From: Frankiales bacterium
Lineage (GTDB): Bacteria; Actinomycetota; Actinomycetes; Mycobacteriales; Jatrophihabitantaceae
Direction: 5' to 3'
Length of the DNA: 20,925 nucleotides
NCBI GenBank assembly: GCA_025963265.1
Contig: JAOPUY010000160.1
Span: forward strand, 1-20,925
Position 1 is the stretch's first letter, and each line of letters begins with the position of its first letter. The position numbers and the translations under genes are program-made. Of this stretch, positions 12,831-20,539 are shown one piece after another. The notes below the pieces were generated by a model, which was given only the letters and a program-made list of their open reading frames with translations, was not told the DNA's origin and ran no database searches.

Positions 12831-14540
12831 GTGCGCCAGGTGGACGCCGACCGGGTCGCTGATGTGATCATCGTGGGAGCTGGGCTGGCCGGCCTGGTCG
12901 CCGCCCACGAGCTGACCTCGCGCGGGAAGACGGTCGCCGTCCTCGATCAGGAGAACGCCGCCAACCTCGGCGGGCAGGCCTTCTGGTCGCTGGGCGGCCT
13001 GTTCTTGGTCGATTCGCCCGAGCAGCGCCGCCTGGGCGTGCGGGACTCCCTCGAGCTGGCCTGGAGCGACTGGCAGGGCAGCGCTCAGTTCGACCGGCTG
13101 GCCGGCCCGCAGCCCGCCGATGAGTGGGCGGTGCGGTGGGCCCGCGCCTACGTCGAGTTCGCGGCCGGGGAGAAGCGTTCGTGGCTAAGGGACAACGGCA
13201 TCAAGCTGCTGCCCACCGTCGGCTGGGCCGAGCGGGGCGATCTGCGCGCGGAGGGCCACGGCAACTCCGTCCCGCGTTTTCACCTGCCCTGGGGAACGGG
13301 ACCCGGGGTGGTCGGACCGTTCGTCGACCACGCGCGAGCGGCGGCCCGAGAAGGGCGGTTGCGGTTCTACCACCGTCACCAGGTCGATGCCCTCCTGACC
13401 GAGGACGGCGGCGGCCGCACCGTCACCGGCGTGCGCGGCCGGGTGCTCGCCGCAGACGAGTCCCCGCGCGGGGTCAGCTCGAACCGCGATCAGGTCGGCG
13501 AGTTCGAACTGTCGGCGCCGGCCGTCATCGTGACCAGCGGCGGCCTCGGCGGCAATCACGAGCTGGTCCGTCGGCACTGGCCGGCCCGCCTCGGCTCGCC
13601 GCCCGCGCAGCTGGTCACCGGCGTGCCGGCTCACGTGGATGGCCGCATGCTCGACATCGTCGCCGCGGCGGGTGCGCGGCTGGTCAATCAGGACCGGATG
13701 TGGCACTACACCGAGGGCGTGCAGAACTGGGACCCGATCTGGCCCGGTCACGCGATCCGCATCCTGCCCGGCCCGTCCTCGCTCTGGTTCGACGCGCTGG
13801 GCCGCCGGCTGCCCGCGCCGTGCCTGCCCGGCTACGACACGCTCAGCACGCTCAGGCATCTGCGGACCACCCCCGACCTGGCGGGCCATGACCACTCCTG
13901 GTTCATCCTCACTCAACGGATTCTGGAGAAGGAATTCGCGCTCTCGGGCTCGGAGCAAAACCCCGACATCACCGACGGCGACCTGAAATCGTTCTTGCGC
14001 GAGCGGTTGCTGAGCAAGGGCGCGCCCGGTCCGGTGCAAGCCTTCCTCGACCGGGGCGCGGACTTCGTGGCGGCGTCCTCGTTGAACGAGCTCGTCGAGG
14101 CGATGAACGCCTTGACCCCGCAGCCGCTACTCGAGGTCGAGGCCATCCGGCGTCAGATCGAGGCCCGGGACCGCCAGGTCGACAACGCCTACGCCAAAGA
14201 CGTGCAGGTCATCGGCATCCGCAACGCTCGGCGTTTCATCGGCGAGCGACTCGGACGGACGGCAGCCCCGCACAAGATCCTGGACCCCGCCGCTGGCCCG
14301 TTGATCGCGGTGCGGCTGCACATCCTCACCCGCAAATCGCTGGGTGGGATTCAGACCAACCTGCAGTCGCAGGCGCTCGACGCGGCCGGCCAGCCGATTC
14401 CGGGCCTCTACGCCGCCGGGGAGGTGGCCGGCTTCGGCGGCGGCGGAGTGCATGGCTACAACGCGTTGGAGGGCACCTTCCTCGGCGGCTGCATCTTCTC
14501 CGGCCGCGCGGCCGGCCGGCATGCGGCCGGACAAGTCTGA
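12831..14540 (+). CDS. FAD-binding dehydrogenase, fumarate reductase/KstD-like (COG3573 type)
   Basis: 569 residues. N-terminal Rossmann FAD motif VADVIIVGAGLAGLVAAHEL (GAGLAG at 16-21) with the acidic residue after strand 2 in VAVLDQE. GGQAFWSLGGLFLVDSPEQRRLGV follows. The C-terminal FAD-contact region is GLYAAGEVAGFGGGGVHGYNALEGTFLGGCIFSGRAAG (about 525-562). The length and the FWSLGGLF and HGYNALEG blocks match a COG3573-type group of flavoproteins rather than true 3-ketosteroid delta-1-dehydrogenases, which carry a YPGAG-like motif at this position. It probably oxidises or reduces a C-C bond in a cytoplasmic substrate that is unknown. GTG at 12831 is used; an in-frame GTG at 12840 with GGCGGG upstream is equally possible. 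It is the first gene of a five-gene plus-strand run. Confidence 0.9.
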   Translation: MRQVDADRVADVIIVGAGLAGLVAAHELTSRGKTVAVLDQENAANLGGQAFWSLGGLFLVDSPEQRRLGVRDSLELAWSDWQGSAQFDRLAGPQPADEWAVRWARAYVEFAAGEKRSWLRDNGIKLLPTVGWAERGDLRAEGHGNSVPRFHLPWGTGPGVVGPFVDHARAAAREGRLRFYHRHQVDALLTEDGGGRTVTGVRGRVLAADESPRGVSSNRDQVGEFELSAPAVIVTSGGLGGNHELVRRHWPARLGSPPAQLVTGVPAHVDGRMLDIVAAAGARLVNQDRMWHYTEGVQNWDPIWPGHAIRILPGPSSLWFDALGRRLPAPCLPGYDTLSTLRHLRTTPDLAGHDHSWFILTQRILEKEFALSGSEQNPDITDGDLKSFLRERLLSKGAPGPVQAFLDRGADFVAASSLNELVEAMNALTPQPLLEVEAIRRQIEARDRQVDNAYAKDVQVIGIRNARRFIGERLGRTAAPHKILDPAAGPLIAVRLHILTRKSLGGIQTNLQSQALDAAGQPIPGLYAAGEVAGFGGGGVHGYNALEGTFLGGCIFSGRAAGRHAAGQV

Positions 14541-14558
14541 GTGTGGTCTGATGAGCTG

Positions 14559-14963
14559 ATGGCAGCCTCCCGCTCTCGGCACATCAGCCAGTTCATCGAC
14601 CGACCGGCCGCCATCGTCTACGCCTTTGTCTCCGATCCGGCCAACCTGCCGATCTGGGCCTCCGGGGTCAGCTCCGACATCCAGCAGGTCGGCGAGGAGT
14701 GGGTGTCGGAGTCCCCGTTCGGTCCGGTGACGATTCGCTTCGCGCCGGCTAACCCGTTCGGGGTCGCCGACCACGACGTCACGGTGCCGGACGGTGAGAC
14801 CACCCACAACCCGCTGCGGGTGCTGCCCGACGGCCAGGGCAGCGAGGTGGTGTTCACGCTGCGCGACCGGCCCGGCCAGAGCGAGCTGGAGTACGAGGCC
14901 GACGCAGCCAACGTCGTCGAGGACCTGGCCCGGCTCCGAGACGTGCTCGAGGGGCGCGCCTGA
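14559..14963 (+). CDS. SRPBCC (START/polyketide-cyclase-like) family protein
   Basis: 134 residues from the ATG at 14559. The N-terminus SRHISQFIDRPAAIVYAFVSDPANLPIWASGVS is the typical SRPBCC opening, with strand 1 and the VYAFVSDPANLPIW helix pair. Further strands VGEEWVSESPFGPVTIRFA and SEVVFTLRDRP and the closing helix ANVVEDLARLRDVLEG complete the helix-grip fold. Such proteins bind hydrophobic ligands or act as cyclases and dehydratases; none of these can be chosen here. It starts 18 nt after the dehydrogenase stop, so coupling is likely. A GTG at 14543-14541 region allows a longer form beginning MWSDEL, but the fold starts at the later ATG. No good ribosome binding site is visible. Confidence 0.87.
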   Translation: MAASRSRHISQFIDRPAAIVYAFVSDPANLPIWASGVSSDIQQVGEEWVSESPFGPVTIRFAPANPFGVADHDVTVPDGETTHNPLRVLPDGQGSEVVFTLRDRPGQSELEYEADAANVVEDLARLRDVLEGRA

Positions 14964-15002
14964 CCCGGGGGCGGTCGAGTCGGAGCGGTGGGGTAGACAG
15001 GG

Positions 15003-15878
15003 TTGAGTGGGTCCCACCGGCGAAAGGCGTCCGACATCTTCACCGAGCTGCTAGATCTCAAACCGCTGTCCGATGACGGCGTCGTGGCGCGTTTCCAAGC
15101 CCAGCTGCCGCCGCCGCTGTCCGATCACGGCCGCTTCTTCGGCGGGGCGCACTTGGCCCTGATCACCCGCGCCGCCATGTTGTCGGTCGACGACGACCGG
15201 CAGCCGCACGCGCTGCAGAACTTGTTCGTCTCCGCCGGCGACGCGCCGGAGCCGGTGGAGCTCGAGGTCCGACGCGACTACGACGGCGGTTCGTTCTCCA
15301 GCCGCTCGGTGACGGTCACCCAGGGCGGCAAGCTGCTGTGCCACGCGCAGCTCTCCCTCCAGCGTCCGGAGGAGCTCAACGACGTCAGCCTGCCGATCCT
15401 GGCTGGCCTGCCCGGCCCGGACAGCGGCTTCGCCCGCAATCCGGTGCTGGAAGGCGCGGCCATCACCAGTGCCTTCGACCTGCGCGAGTTCGAGGTCTCG
15501 CCCTTTGCCACCGGCAGCTCGCATGACGTGAGCCGCATGATGTGGGCCAAGCTCATCACCGAGGAGCGCGACCTCGATCCGGAGCTGCGGCCCTGCGTGC
15601 TGGCCTACATGTCAGACTTCGGGGCGACGATCGGCGCGCGGGTGATCGTCGGCGCGACCTTGAAGACGCCGGGCCGCTTCGCCAGCCTCAACCACAGCTT
15701 CTGGTGGCACCGCGACCTGCGGCCGGCCGACTGGACGCTGATCGAATTCCGTCCGATCACCGCGATCAGCTCCCGCGGACTGGTGTCGGGCGCGATTCAC
15801 AGCCAAGACGGCCGCCACCTGGCCACCATCACCCAAGAGGCGTTGATGCGGATCACGCCGCCGCCGTCAGAGGCCTGA
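15003..15878 (+). CDS. Acyl-CoA thioesterase, TesB-like double hot-dog
   Basis: 291 residues, normal for TesB. The first hot-dog carries DHGRFFGGAHLALITRAAMLSV. The second carries VLAYMSDFGATIGARV, GRFASLNHSFWWHRDLRPADWTLIE and SRGLVSGAIHSQDGRHLATITQEALMRI. Aligned by motif with E. coli TesB, the catalytic Asp204/Thr228/Gln278 correspond to Asp205, Ser228 and Gln278, so the triad is kept with a conservative Ser. It hydrolyses acyl-CoA to free acid and CoA in the cytoplasm; chain preference is unknown. The only usable start before the conserved region is TTG at 15003, since an in-frame TAG lies at 14994 and GTG alternatives are too deep in the fold. Third gene of the run. Confidence 0.9.
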   Translation: MSGSHRRKASDIFTELLDLKPLSDDGVVARFQAQLPPPLSDHGRFFGGAHLALITRAAMLSVDDDRQPHALQNLFVSAGDAPEPVELEVRRDYDGGSFSSRSVTVTQGGKLLCHAQLSLQRPEELNDVSLPILAGLPGPDSGFARNPVLEGAAITSAFDLREFEVSPFATGSSHDVSRMMWAKLITEERDLDPELRPCVLAYMSDFGATIGARVIVGATLKTPGRFASLNHSFWWHRDLRPADWTLIEFRPITAISSRGLVSGAIHSQDGRHLATITQEALMRITPPPSEA

Positions 15879-15891
15879 GTGATACTGAGCC

Positions 15892-16242
15892 ATGACCCCG
15901 CTGCAGACTGCCGAGACCTATCTCGAGTTGTTCAACGCCGGCCGCTACGCCGAGATGGGCGAGCTCTTCGCGGTTGACTCGATCTGGCGCCGCCCGCCGC
16001 CGGCGCCCGAGGTGCGGGGCCGCGAGCTGATCCGGGCCGGCTACGCCTCGCCGGAACAGGCCCAAGCCTGTCGCGACTTGCGGATGACGGCCAACCGCTA
16101 CCTGGTCGACGGCTCGACGGTCGTCGCCGAGTTCGTCTTCCACACGCCGACCTCCTCGATGGAAGTGGTCGACATCTTCGATGTGGACGAGGCGGGCCAG
16201 ATAACCTGCATGACGGCGTACGCGCGGCCCGCCGCCCAATGA
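15892..16242 (+). CDS. NTF2-like/SnoaL-like family protein
   Basis: 116 residues. The opening helix TPLQTAETYLELFNAGRYAEMGELFAVDSIWRRPPP is typical of the NTF2-like cone fold. EVRGRELIRAGYA, then YLVDGSTVVAEFVF and MEVVDIFDVDEAGQITCMTAYA, give the curved beta-sheet, matching SnoaL-like small-molecule enzymes and ligand-binding proteins. Relatives act as cyclases, isomerases (including ketosteroid isomerase) or hydrolases. The VVDIFDVDEAGQI strand pair is the common family end, but I cannot name a catalytic Asp/Tyr pair with confidence. It follows the thioesterase by 13 nt with no strong ribosome binding site, so translational coupling is likely. Confidence 0.87.
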   Translation: MTPLQTAETYLELFNAGRYAEMGELFAVDSIWRRPPPAPEVRGRELIRAGYASPEQAQACRDLRMTANRYLVDGSTVVAEFVFHTPTSSMEVVDIFDVDEAGQITCMTAYARPAAQ

Positions 16243-16281
16243 GACCACATCGGTGAGACGACCAGAGGATCGGAGGCATTC

Positions 16282-17136
16282 GTGACCGGCAGCACTGTTC
16301 GGACGTTCGAGGTCAATGGCATCAAGGTGCGCGGCGACGAGGTCGTGGCGGAACCGTCGCGGGGCACCGTCATCCTGTTGCACGGCGGCGGTCAGACCCG
16401 CCATTCCTGGAAGGGTGCCGCGAACGTCCTGGCTGAAGCCGGTTGGTCCTCGATCGCGATGGACACCCGCGGTCACGGCGAGAGCGATTGGGCGCCCGAC
16501 GGGGACTACGCGATGCAGGCCCTGGTCGATGACCTGGCCGCCGTCGTCGACACCCTGGACACGCCACCGGTCTTGGTCGGCGCCTCGATGGGCGGCCTGA
16601 CCTCGTTGATGGCCACCGGCGAGGGCAAGGTGCACCCCCGCGGGCTGGTGCTGGTCGACGTGGCTCCCCGGATCGAGGTCAGCGGCTCCCGGCGGGTACG
16701 GGACTTCATGCGAGCTCGTCCGGAGGGTTTCGCCAGTCTCGAAGAGGTCGCCGACGCCGTGGCCGCCTACAACCCGCACCGCCCCCGGCCGCGCTCCCTG
16801 GAGGGTCTTAAGAAGAACGTCCGACTCCGGGACGGGCGTTGGCACTGGCACTGGGACCCGGCGTTCATGACGCCGATCGACGATGAGCCGAGCCGGATGA
16901 TCGACCACGAGCGGCTGGCCGACGCGGCGCGGGCGGTGACGGTGCCGACTCTGCTGGTGCGCGGTCTGCAGTCCGATGTCCTGAGCCCGGAGGGCGCGCA
17001 GGAGCTGCTGTCGCTCATCCCCGGCTCGAAGCTGGCCGACGTCGCGGGGACCGGGCATATGGTCGCCGGCGATGACAACGACGCCTTCGCCCGCGCGGTG
17101 GTCGACTTTCTCGACAGCCTCGACAAGCTGGACTGA
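16282..17136 (+). CDS. Alpha/beta-fold hydrolase
   Basis: 284 residues. Oxyanion motif HGGG (about 34-37, VILLHGGGQTRHSW), MDTRGHGESDW loop near 60-70, nucleophile elbow VGASMGG with Ser102, candidate acid Asp232 (LQSDVLSPEG) and His259 (GTGHMVAGDD): a complete triad. The GASMGG elbow and the capped middle region (about 135-200) resemble the group that contains epoxide hydrolases, C-C bond hydrolases and haloperoxidase-like esterases. Substrate cannot be read off, but its place at the end of a run with a dehydrogenase, an NTF2-like protein and a thioesterase fits a hydrolytic step in the same pathway. GTG start with GGAGG at 16272-16276, 5 nt upstream. Its stop is 1 bp from the convergent lipoprotein stop. 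Confidence 0.92.
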   Translation: MTGSTVRTFEVNGIKVRGDEVVAEPSRGTVILLHGGGQTRHSWKGAANVLAEAGWSSIAMDTRGHGESDWAPDGDYAMQALVDDLAAVVDTLDTPPVLVGASMGGLTSLMATGEGKVHPRGLVLVDVAPRIEVSGSRRVRDFMRARPEGFASLEEVADAVAAYNPHRPRPRSLEGLKKNVRLRDGRWHWHWDPAFMTPIDDEPSRMIDHERLADAARAVTVPTLLVRGLQSDVLSPEGAQELLSLIPGSKLADVAGTGHMVAGDDNDAFARAVVDFLDSLDKLD

Positions 17137-17137
17137 C

Positions 17138-17851
17138 TCAGCTGCTCGCGGTGCCCACCAGGTAAGCCGTCTTGACCGCGACTGCGGTCACCGGTCCCGT
17201 CCCCGAGATCGGTCCCACCTGGACCGTCCAGACTGCGCTCGAGCGGTCGATCCCGGCGGTGGCGGCGTCGTCCGGCCCCCACACCGCGGTCTGGCCGTCG
17301 CAGGAGTACCACCCGGACCAGCCTGGGTGGCTGGCCAGCGTGTTCCACGCGCCGCCGTCGCGGATCGAGCAACGTCGGCCGTCGTCCAGCAGCAACCCCA
17401 GCGGCTGCGGCTTGACCGGCGCGGTCACCGCGGGCACCGGGCTCGTCAGGGGCAGTTGGCGCACGACGGTGCTGAACGGATCGCTCAGGCAGAGCACGCT
17501 CGACGGCGTCGACGCCTTCCAACACGCCGTCGCGCTCAGAGCCGTCGGCGCGCAGAACAGGATGTCGTCGTCCACCGCCGCCAGGGAGGGCGAGGCCGTG
17601 CTCGACTGGCCGCAGTCGACCGGCGTGCCGGGCTGGTCCGACAGCGTGTAACCGCTAGCTAGCCGCCCGGCCGCGTCGACCGGGCGGAGGATGACGGTCC
17701 CGGTCGCCGGAGTCTGGGCCAGCCGGACGGAGCTAGCGGTGGCCTGTGGGCGGCCGGGACTCGACTGGGACCCGGCGCAGGCCGCCAGCGTCAAGAGCAG
17801 GACGCCAGCGATGAGTAGGCCGCGAGCGTTCCGAAGGGTTGTTGTGCGCAT
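17138..17851 (-). CDS. Putative lipoprotein, unknown function
   Basis: 237 residues. The signal peptide MRTTTLRNARGLLIAGVLLLTLAAC ends in a lipobox with Cys25 (LAAC), so it should be lipid-anchored on the outer face of the membrane after processing. A Ser/Pro/Ala-rich linker follows. The mature part has Cys residues in DCGQSS, LFCAPTALSATACW, LCLSD, RRCSIRD and YSCDGQ, which suggests disulfides, with a beta-rich layout. I recognise no named domain. It lies between two unrelated genes: the hydrolase converges on it with 1 bp between stops, and a sugar transferase gene is upstream on the same strand. The ribosome binding site is weak. Confidence 0.82.
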   Translation of the reverse strand: MRTTTLRNARGLLIAGVLLLTLAACAGSQSSPGRPQATASSVRLAQTPATGTVILRPVDAAGRLASGYTLSDQPGTPVDCGQSSTASPSLAAVDDDILFCAPTALSATACWKASTPSSVLCLSDPFSTVVRQLPLTSPVPAVTAPVKPQPLGLLLDDGRRCSIRDGGAWNTLASHPGWSGWYSCDGQTAVWGPDDAATAGIDRSSAVWTVQVGPISGTGPVTAVAVKTAYLVGTASS

Positions 17852-17947
17852 TGCTGGTCGATCCGCTCGATAGTGGCTTGTCGCGAAGGCTGTGGGTAAT
17901 AGCTTGACGCCGATGACGACGCTTCTGCTGCACTTTCCGGGTCACAA

Positions 17948-17971
17948 ATCAGCTTCATCCCAAGCCCTGAT
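17948..17971 (-). terminator. Candidate terminator after the sugar transferase
   Basis: ATCAGCTT and AAGC-CC-TGAT pair as an 8-bp stem with a 2-nt bulge and a 6-nt loop. Read on the minus strand the stem is followed by TTTGT. It begins 7 nt beyond the sugar-transferase stop at 17979 and would separate that gene from the lipoprotein gene. Confidence 0.45.
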
Positions 17972-17978
17972 GTTCACC

Positions 17979-19478
17979 TCAGCGCACCGCGTGCCGGTCG
18001 CCGAGCAGTCTCGGCACGGTCAGCGCCAGGATTCGCAGATCGAGTTGGAACGACTGGCGTGCGATGTAGTCCACGTCGAGCTCGACTCGGCGTTGAACTT
18101 CAGCCGGTTCGTGCAGCGGACCGCGAGAACCGTTGATCGCGGCCCACCCCGTCATGCCGGGCTTGATCCGATGCCGATGGGCGTATTCGGCGACGAGTCG
18201 GGCCGATTCGACCTCGCCTGTCTTCATGCCGATCGCGTGCGGCCGAGGGCCGACCAGCGACATCTCGCCCCGCAGCACGTTGATCAGCTGCGGCAGTTCG
18301 TCCAGGCTCGTCCGGCGCAGGAAACGCCCGACCCGGGTGACCCGCTCGTCGTCCGCGCTGACTTGCGGCCCGACTTCGCCCTCGGTTGGCCCGGCCAACA
18401 TCGACCGGAATTTCCAGACCACGATCTCCTCGTTGTTGAAACCGTGGCGGCCTTGCCGGAAGAACACCGGGCCGCGAGTGTCGAGTTTGATGGCCAGTGC
18501 GACGATCACCAGCAATGGGCTGCTGAGCAGCAGCATCGGGGCGCCGATGAGCAGATCCTGCAGTCGCTTGGCCAGCGATCGCCGATCGAATTCGGCGCCG
18601 GCGTTCAGGTCGGCCAGCGGCGTGTCCACCAGTCGGTCCAGCGCGGCCGAGCGTTCGTTTGAGTCCTCTTGGGCGAGGAACAGCGTGACCTCGTTGGGCA
18701 AGATGGCCAACCGGGCCGCGATGGCTCGGACCCGTTCGGTCGCCGCTGGCTCGACCGCGATGACGATCCGGTCGACGAAGGGCGTGATCTTGTGGCCGAG
18801 CAGCGCGTCGACGTCGCCGAGCACCGGAACGCCGAGCAGCGAATGCGGGACGCGATCAAGTCGGTCGTCGAAGATGCCGAGCACGTTGACGTGCCGACGC
18901 GCGATCGCCTCGGTGATGACCCGCTCGGCGTACTCGGTGGCGCCGACGATCACCAGGTTGGGGGTCAACCAGCCCGCCGCGCGCCAGGCCCGCACCCGCA
19001 GCCACCAGCCGAGATGCAGCACCCCGAGGCCGGCCGAGGCGAGAATGGACCATTCCCAGACCGTGGTGAGGCCGCGTCCGCCGTCGAGTGGCCATTCGAG
19101 CGCCAGCGCCGCGGCCAGGCCGAGGCCGAGGGCCGTCGACAGCTGACTCAGATGAGCCCAGAGCCCCTCGCTGCGGAGAAAGCGGTAAAGCCGAAGCGAC
19201 CGCAAGGCGCGGGCCAGCACCAGTGCGCCGATCAGCGGCGGCAGGATTTCCCGCACGGGCGTGGACAACAGCGAAGCCGGCGAGCGGTGGGCGAGGACCA
19301 GCAGGCTGACGGCGGCGACCACGGCCAGATCGACGATCCGGAACACGTGGCTGCTCAGCCGCTTGCTCTGATTCGCGCGCACGCTGACCAACCGCAGTGG
19401 GCGCATCGGGCCTCGACGTGAGGCGGGCCCGTCGGCGTCGCTGCGGGCTTGGTTCATAGTGCTCATCAGGCCACTCAT
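17979..19478 (-). CDS. Polyprenyl-phosphate sugar-1-phosphate transferase (WbaP/CpsE-like initiating glycosyltransferase)
   Basis: 499 residues from the ATG at 19478 (in-frame ATGs at 19466 and 19457 are possible). Four N-terminal hydrophobic helices (about 45-150: FRIVDLAVVAAVSLLVLA, ILPPLIGALVLARAL, LGLGLAAALAL, WSILASAGLGVLHLGWWL) precede a CoA-binding-like nucleotide-fold domain (LVIVGATEYAERVITEAI, VNVLGIFDDR). The C-terminal bacterial sugar transferase domain (about 325-495) begins KRLQDLLIGAPMLLL and has PVFFRQGRHGF, VVWKFRSM, the catalytic DE in RRTSLDELPQLINVLRGEMSLVGPRPH, and KPGMTGWAAING. It moves a hexose-1-phosphate from a UDP-sugar to undecaprenyl phosphate, the first step of a surface glycan. 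No other glycan gene is within the window, so it looks like an orphan. Sugar specificity cannot be read. Confidence 0.93.
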   Translation of the reverse strand: MSGLMSTMNQARSDADGPASRRGPMRPLRLVSVRANQSKRLSSHVFRIVDLAVVAAVSLLVLAHRSPASLLSTPVREILPPLIGALVLARALRSLRLYRFLRSEGLWAHLSQLSTALGLGLAAALALEWPLDGGRGLTTVWEWSILASAGLGVLHLGWWLRVRAWRAAGWLTPNLVIVGATEYAERVITEAIARRHVNVLGIFDDRLDRVPHSLLGVPVLGDVDALLGHKITPFVDRIVIAVEPAATERVRAIAARLAILPNEVTLFLAQEDSNERSAALDRLVDTPLADLNAGAEFDRRSLAKRLQDLLIGAPMLLLSSPLLVIVALAIKLDTRGPVFFRQGRHGFNNEEIVVWKFRSMLAGPTEGEVGPQVSADDERVTRVGRFLRRTSLDELPQLINVLRGEMSLVGPRPHAIGMKTGEVESARLVAEYAHRHRIKPGMTGWAAINGSRGPLHEPAEVQRRVELDVDYIARQSFQLDLRILALTVPRLLGDRHAVR

Positions 19479-19605
19479 CGGCCGCGGTCGCCTCGGGATG
19501 AGGACGGCCTGCCAGATGCGGTGACGATCAGCTGGCCCAGACCGTGACGGGAGGCTCACGGACACTGTCCACCGCGAGTTTCGCCCAACCGCGGCCAAGC
19601 GAACC

Positions 19606-19637
19606 GTGAAAAGCGTCCCCGCGGGGACGCTTTTCAC
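19606..19637. terminator. Perfect 32-bp palindromic terminator
   Basis: GTGAAAAGCGTCCCC at 19606-19620 is mirrored exactly by GGGGACGCTTTTCAC at 19623-19637, and the central GC makes the whole 32 bp a perfect palindrome. Each side presents an A-tract, a GC-rich stem and a T-tract, so it can terminate in both directions. It lies 22 nt past the stop of the enoyl-CoA hydratase gene on the minus strand and about 130 nt before the sugar-transferase start. Confidence 0.85.
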
Positions 19638-19659
19638 CGCTCAGCAGTTCAGCTGGGAC

Positions 19660-20460
19660 TCAGCGCATCTTCCAGACCGGCGGTCGCTTCTCGGCGAACG
19701 CGGCCGCGCCTTCCTTGGCGTCCTCGGTCTGCAGGATGACGTCGAAGTACTTCTCACGGAAGTGGATCGCGTACTCCAGCGTGAGGTTGACGCCCACCTT
19801 CACGACCCGCTTCACGTCCTTGACGGCCAGCGGCGGGTTGCCAGCGATTGAGGCCGCGATCTTGTCGGCCTGCCGCATGAGGTTCTCGCGGTCGTCGGCC
19901 AGGCCCTGGATCAGGCCGATCTGGTAGGCCCGCTCGGCGGTGATCGGATCGCCGGTCAGCGTCATGAGCAGCGCCTCGCCGATCGGGATGGCCCGGGGCA
20001 GATGAGTGGTGCCCGGCCCGGCGATCAGGCTGCGCTTGACCTCGGGGATGGCGAAGGAGGAGGACTTGGTGGCCAGCCGGATGTCGCACATCAGGCTCAG
20101 CTCGCACCCAGCGGCGAACGCGTAGCCGTCCACCGCCGCGATGAGCGGTTTGCGGCACTGCTCGACGGAGGCGAGAGTCGGCCCGTTCGCCCGGTTGCCC
20201 GAGCGCCGCGGGTCGTCGTCGGTGCCAACGAAGCTCGTCATCTCCTTGAGGTCAGCGCCCGCGGAGAAGGCGCGGCCGCCCTCGCCGGTGATCACCGCGA
20301 CGTAGAGCGAATCGTCATCGTCGAATTCCTGCACGGCCAGCGGCAACGCGCGCTGCAACTCGAGGTTGAGGGCGTTCATCGCCTGCGGCCGGTTGATTGT
20401 GATGTAGCAAACGCCGTTGCGCGTCTCGTACTTCAGCGTCTCGGGCGGATTGAACGCCAT
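19660..20460 (-). CDS. Enoyl-CoA hydratase/isomerase (crotonase family)
   Basis: 266 residues, full crotonase length. FSAGADLKEM (65-74) is the oxyanion-hole segment, and YAFAAGCELSLMCDIRLA (113-130) with AIPEVKRSLIAGPGTTHLPRAI form the active site. By motif alignment with rat enoyl-CoA hydratase, Glu144 and Glu164 correspond to Glu120 (GCEL) and Glu140 (IPEV), both kept, so hydration of trans-2-enoyl-CoA is chemically possible; isomerase relatives remain an alternative. The C-terminal FREKYFDVILQTEDAKEGAAAFAEKRPPVWK is the usual crotonase tail for CoA contact and trimer packing. GAGGGAGC 6 nt before the ATG supports the start. It may act with the CoA-thioester genes at 12831-17136, but that link is speculative. 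Confidence 0.95.
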   Translation of the reverse strand: MAFNPPETLKYETRNGVCYITINRPQAMNALNLELQRALPLAVQEFDDDDSLYVAVITGEGGRAFSAGADLKEMTSFVGTDDDPRRSGNRANGPTLASVEQCRKPLIAAVDGYAFAAGCELSLMCDIRLATKSSSFAIPEVKRSLIAGPGTTHLPRAIPIGEALLMTLTGDPITAERAYQIGLIQGLADDRENLMRQADKIAASIAGNPPLAVKDVKRVVKVGVNLTLEYAIHFREKYFDVILQTEDAKEGAAAFAEKRPPVWKMR

Positions 20461-20539
20461 GCGGTGCTCCCTCTGGTCTGCTCGCGATGTGGTGATCTAG
20501 ACCTACCGCACCCGCGGGCGGGAGAACAACGCGGGGCGC

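Noticed and set aside
12831..14540. Calling the flavoprotein a 3-ketosteroid delta-1-dehydrogenase
   Set aside because: The C-terminal motif differs from KstD and no other steroid-catabolism marker gene is in the window.
15853..17058. 401-codon minus-strand frame opposite the NTF2-like and hydrolase genes
   Set aside because: It overlaps two well-supported genes and reads as Arg/Gly/Pro/Val-rich low-complexity sequence with no domain.
20461..20539. CCCGCGGG-centred palindrome between the transporter and crotonase genes as a terminator
   Set aside because: Short GC palindromes are expected by chance at this base composition and no U-tract follows.
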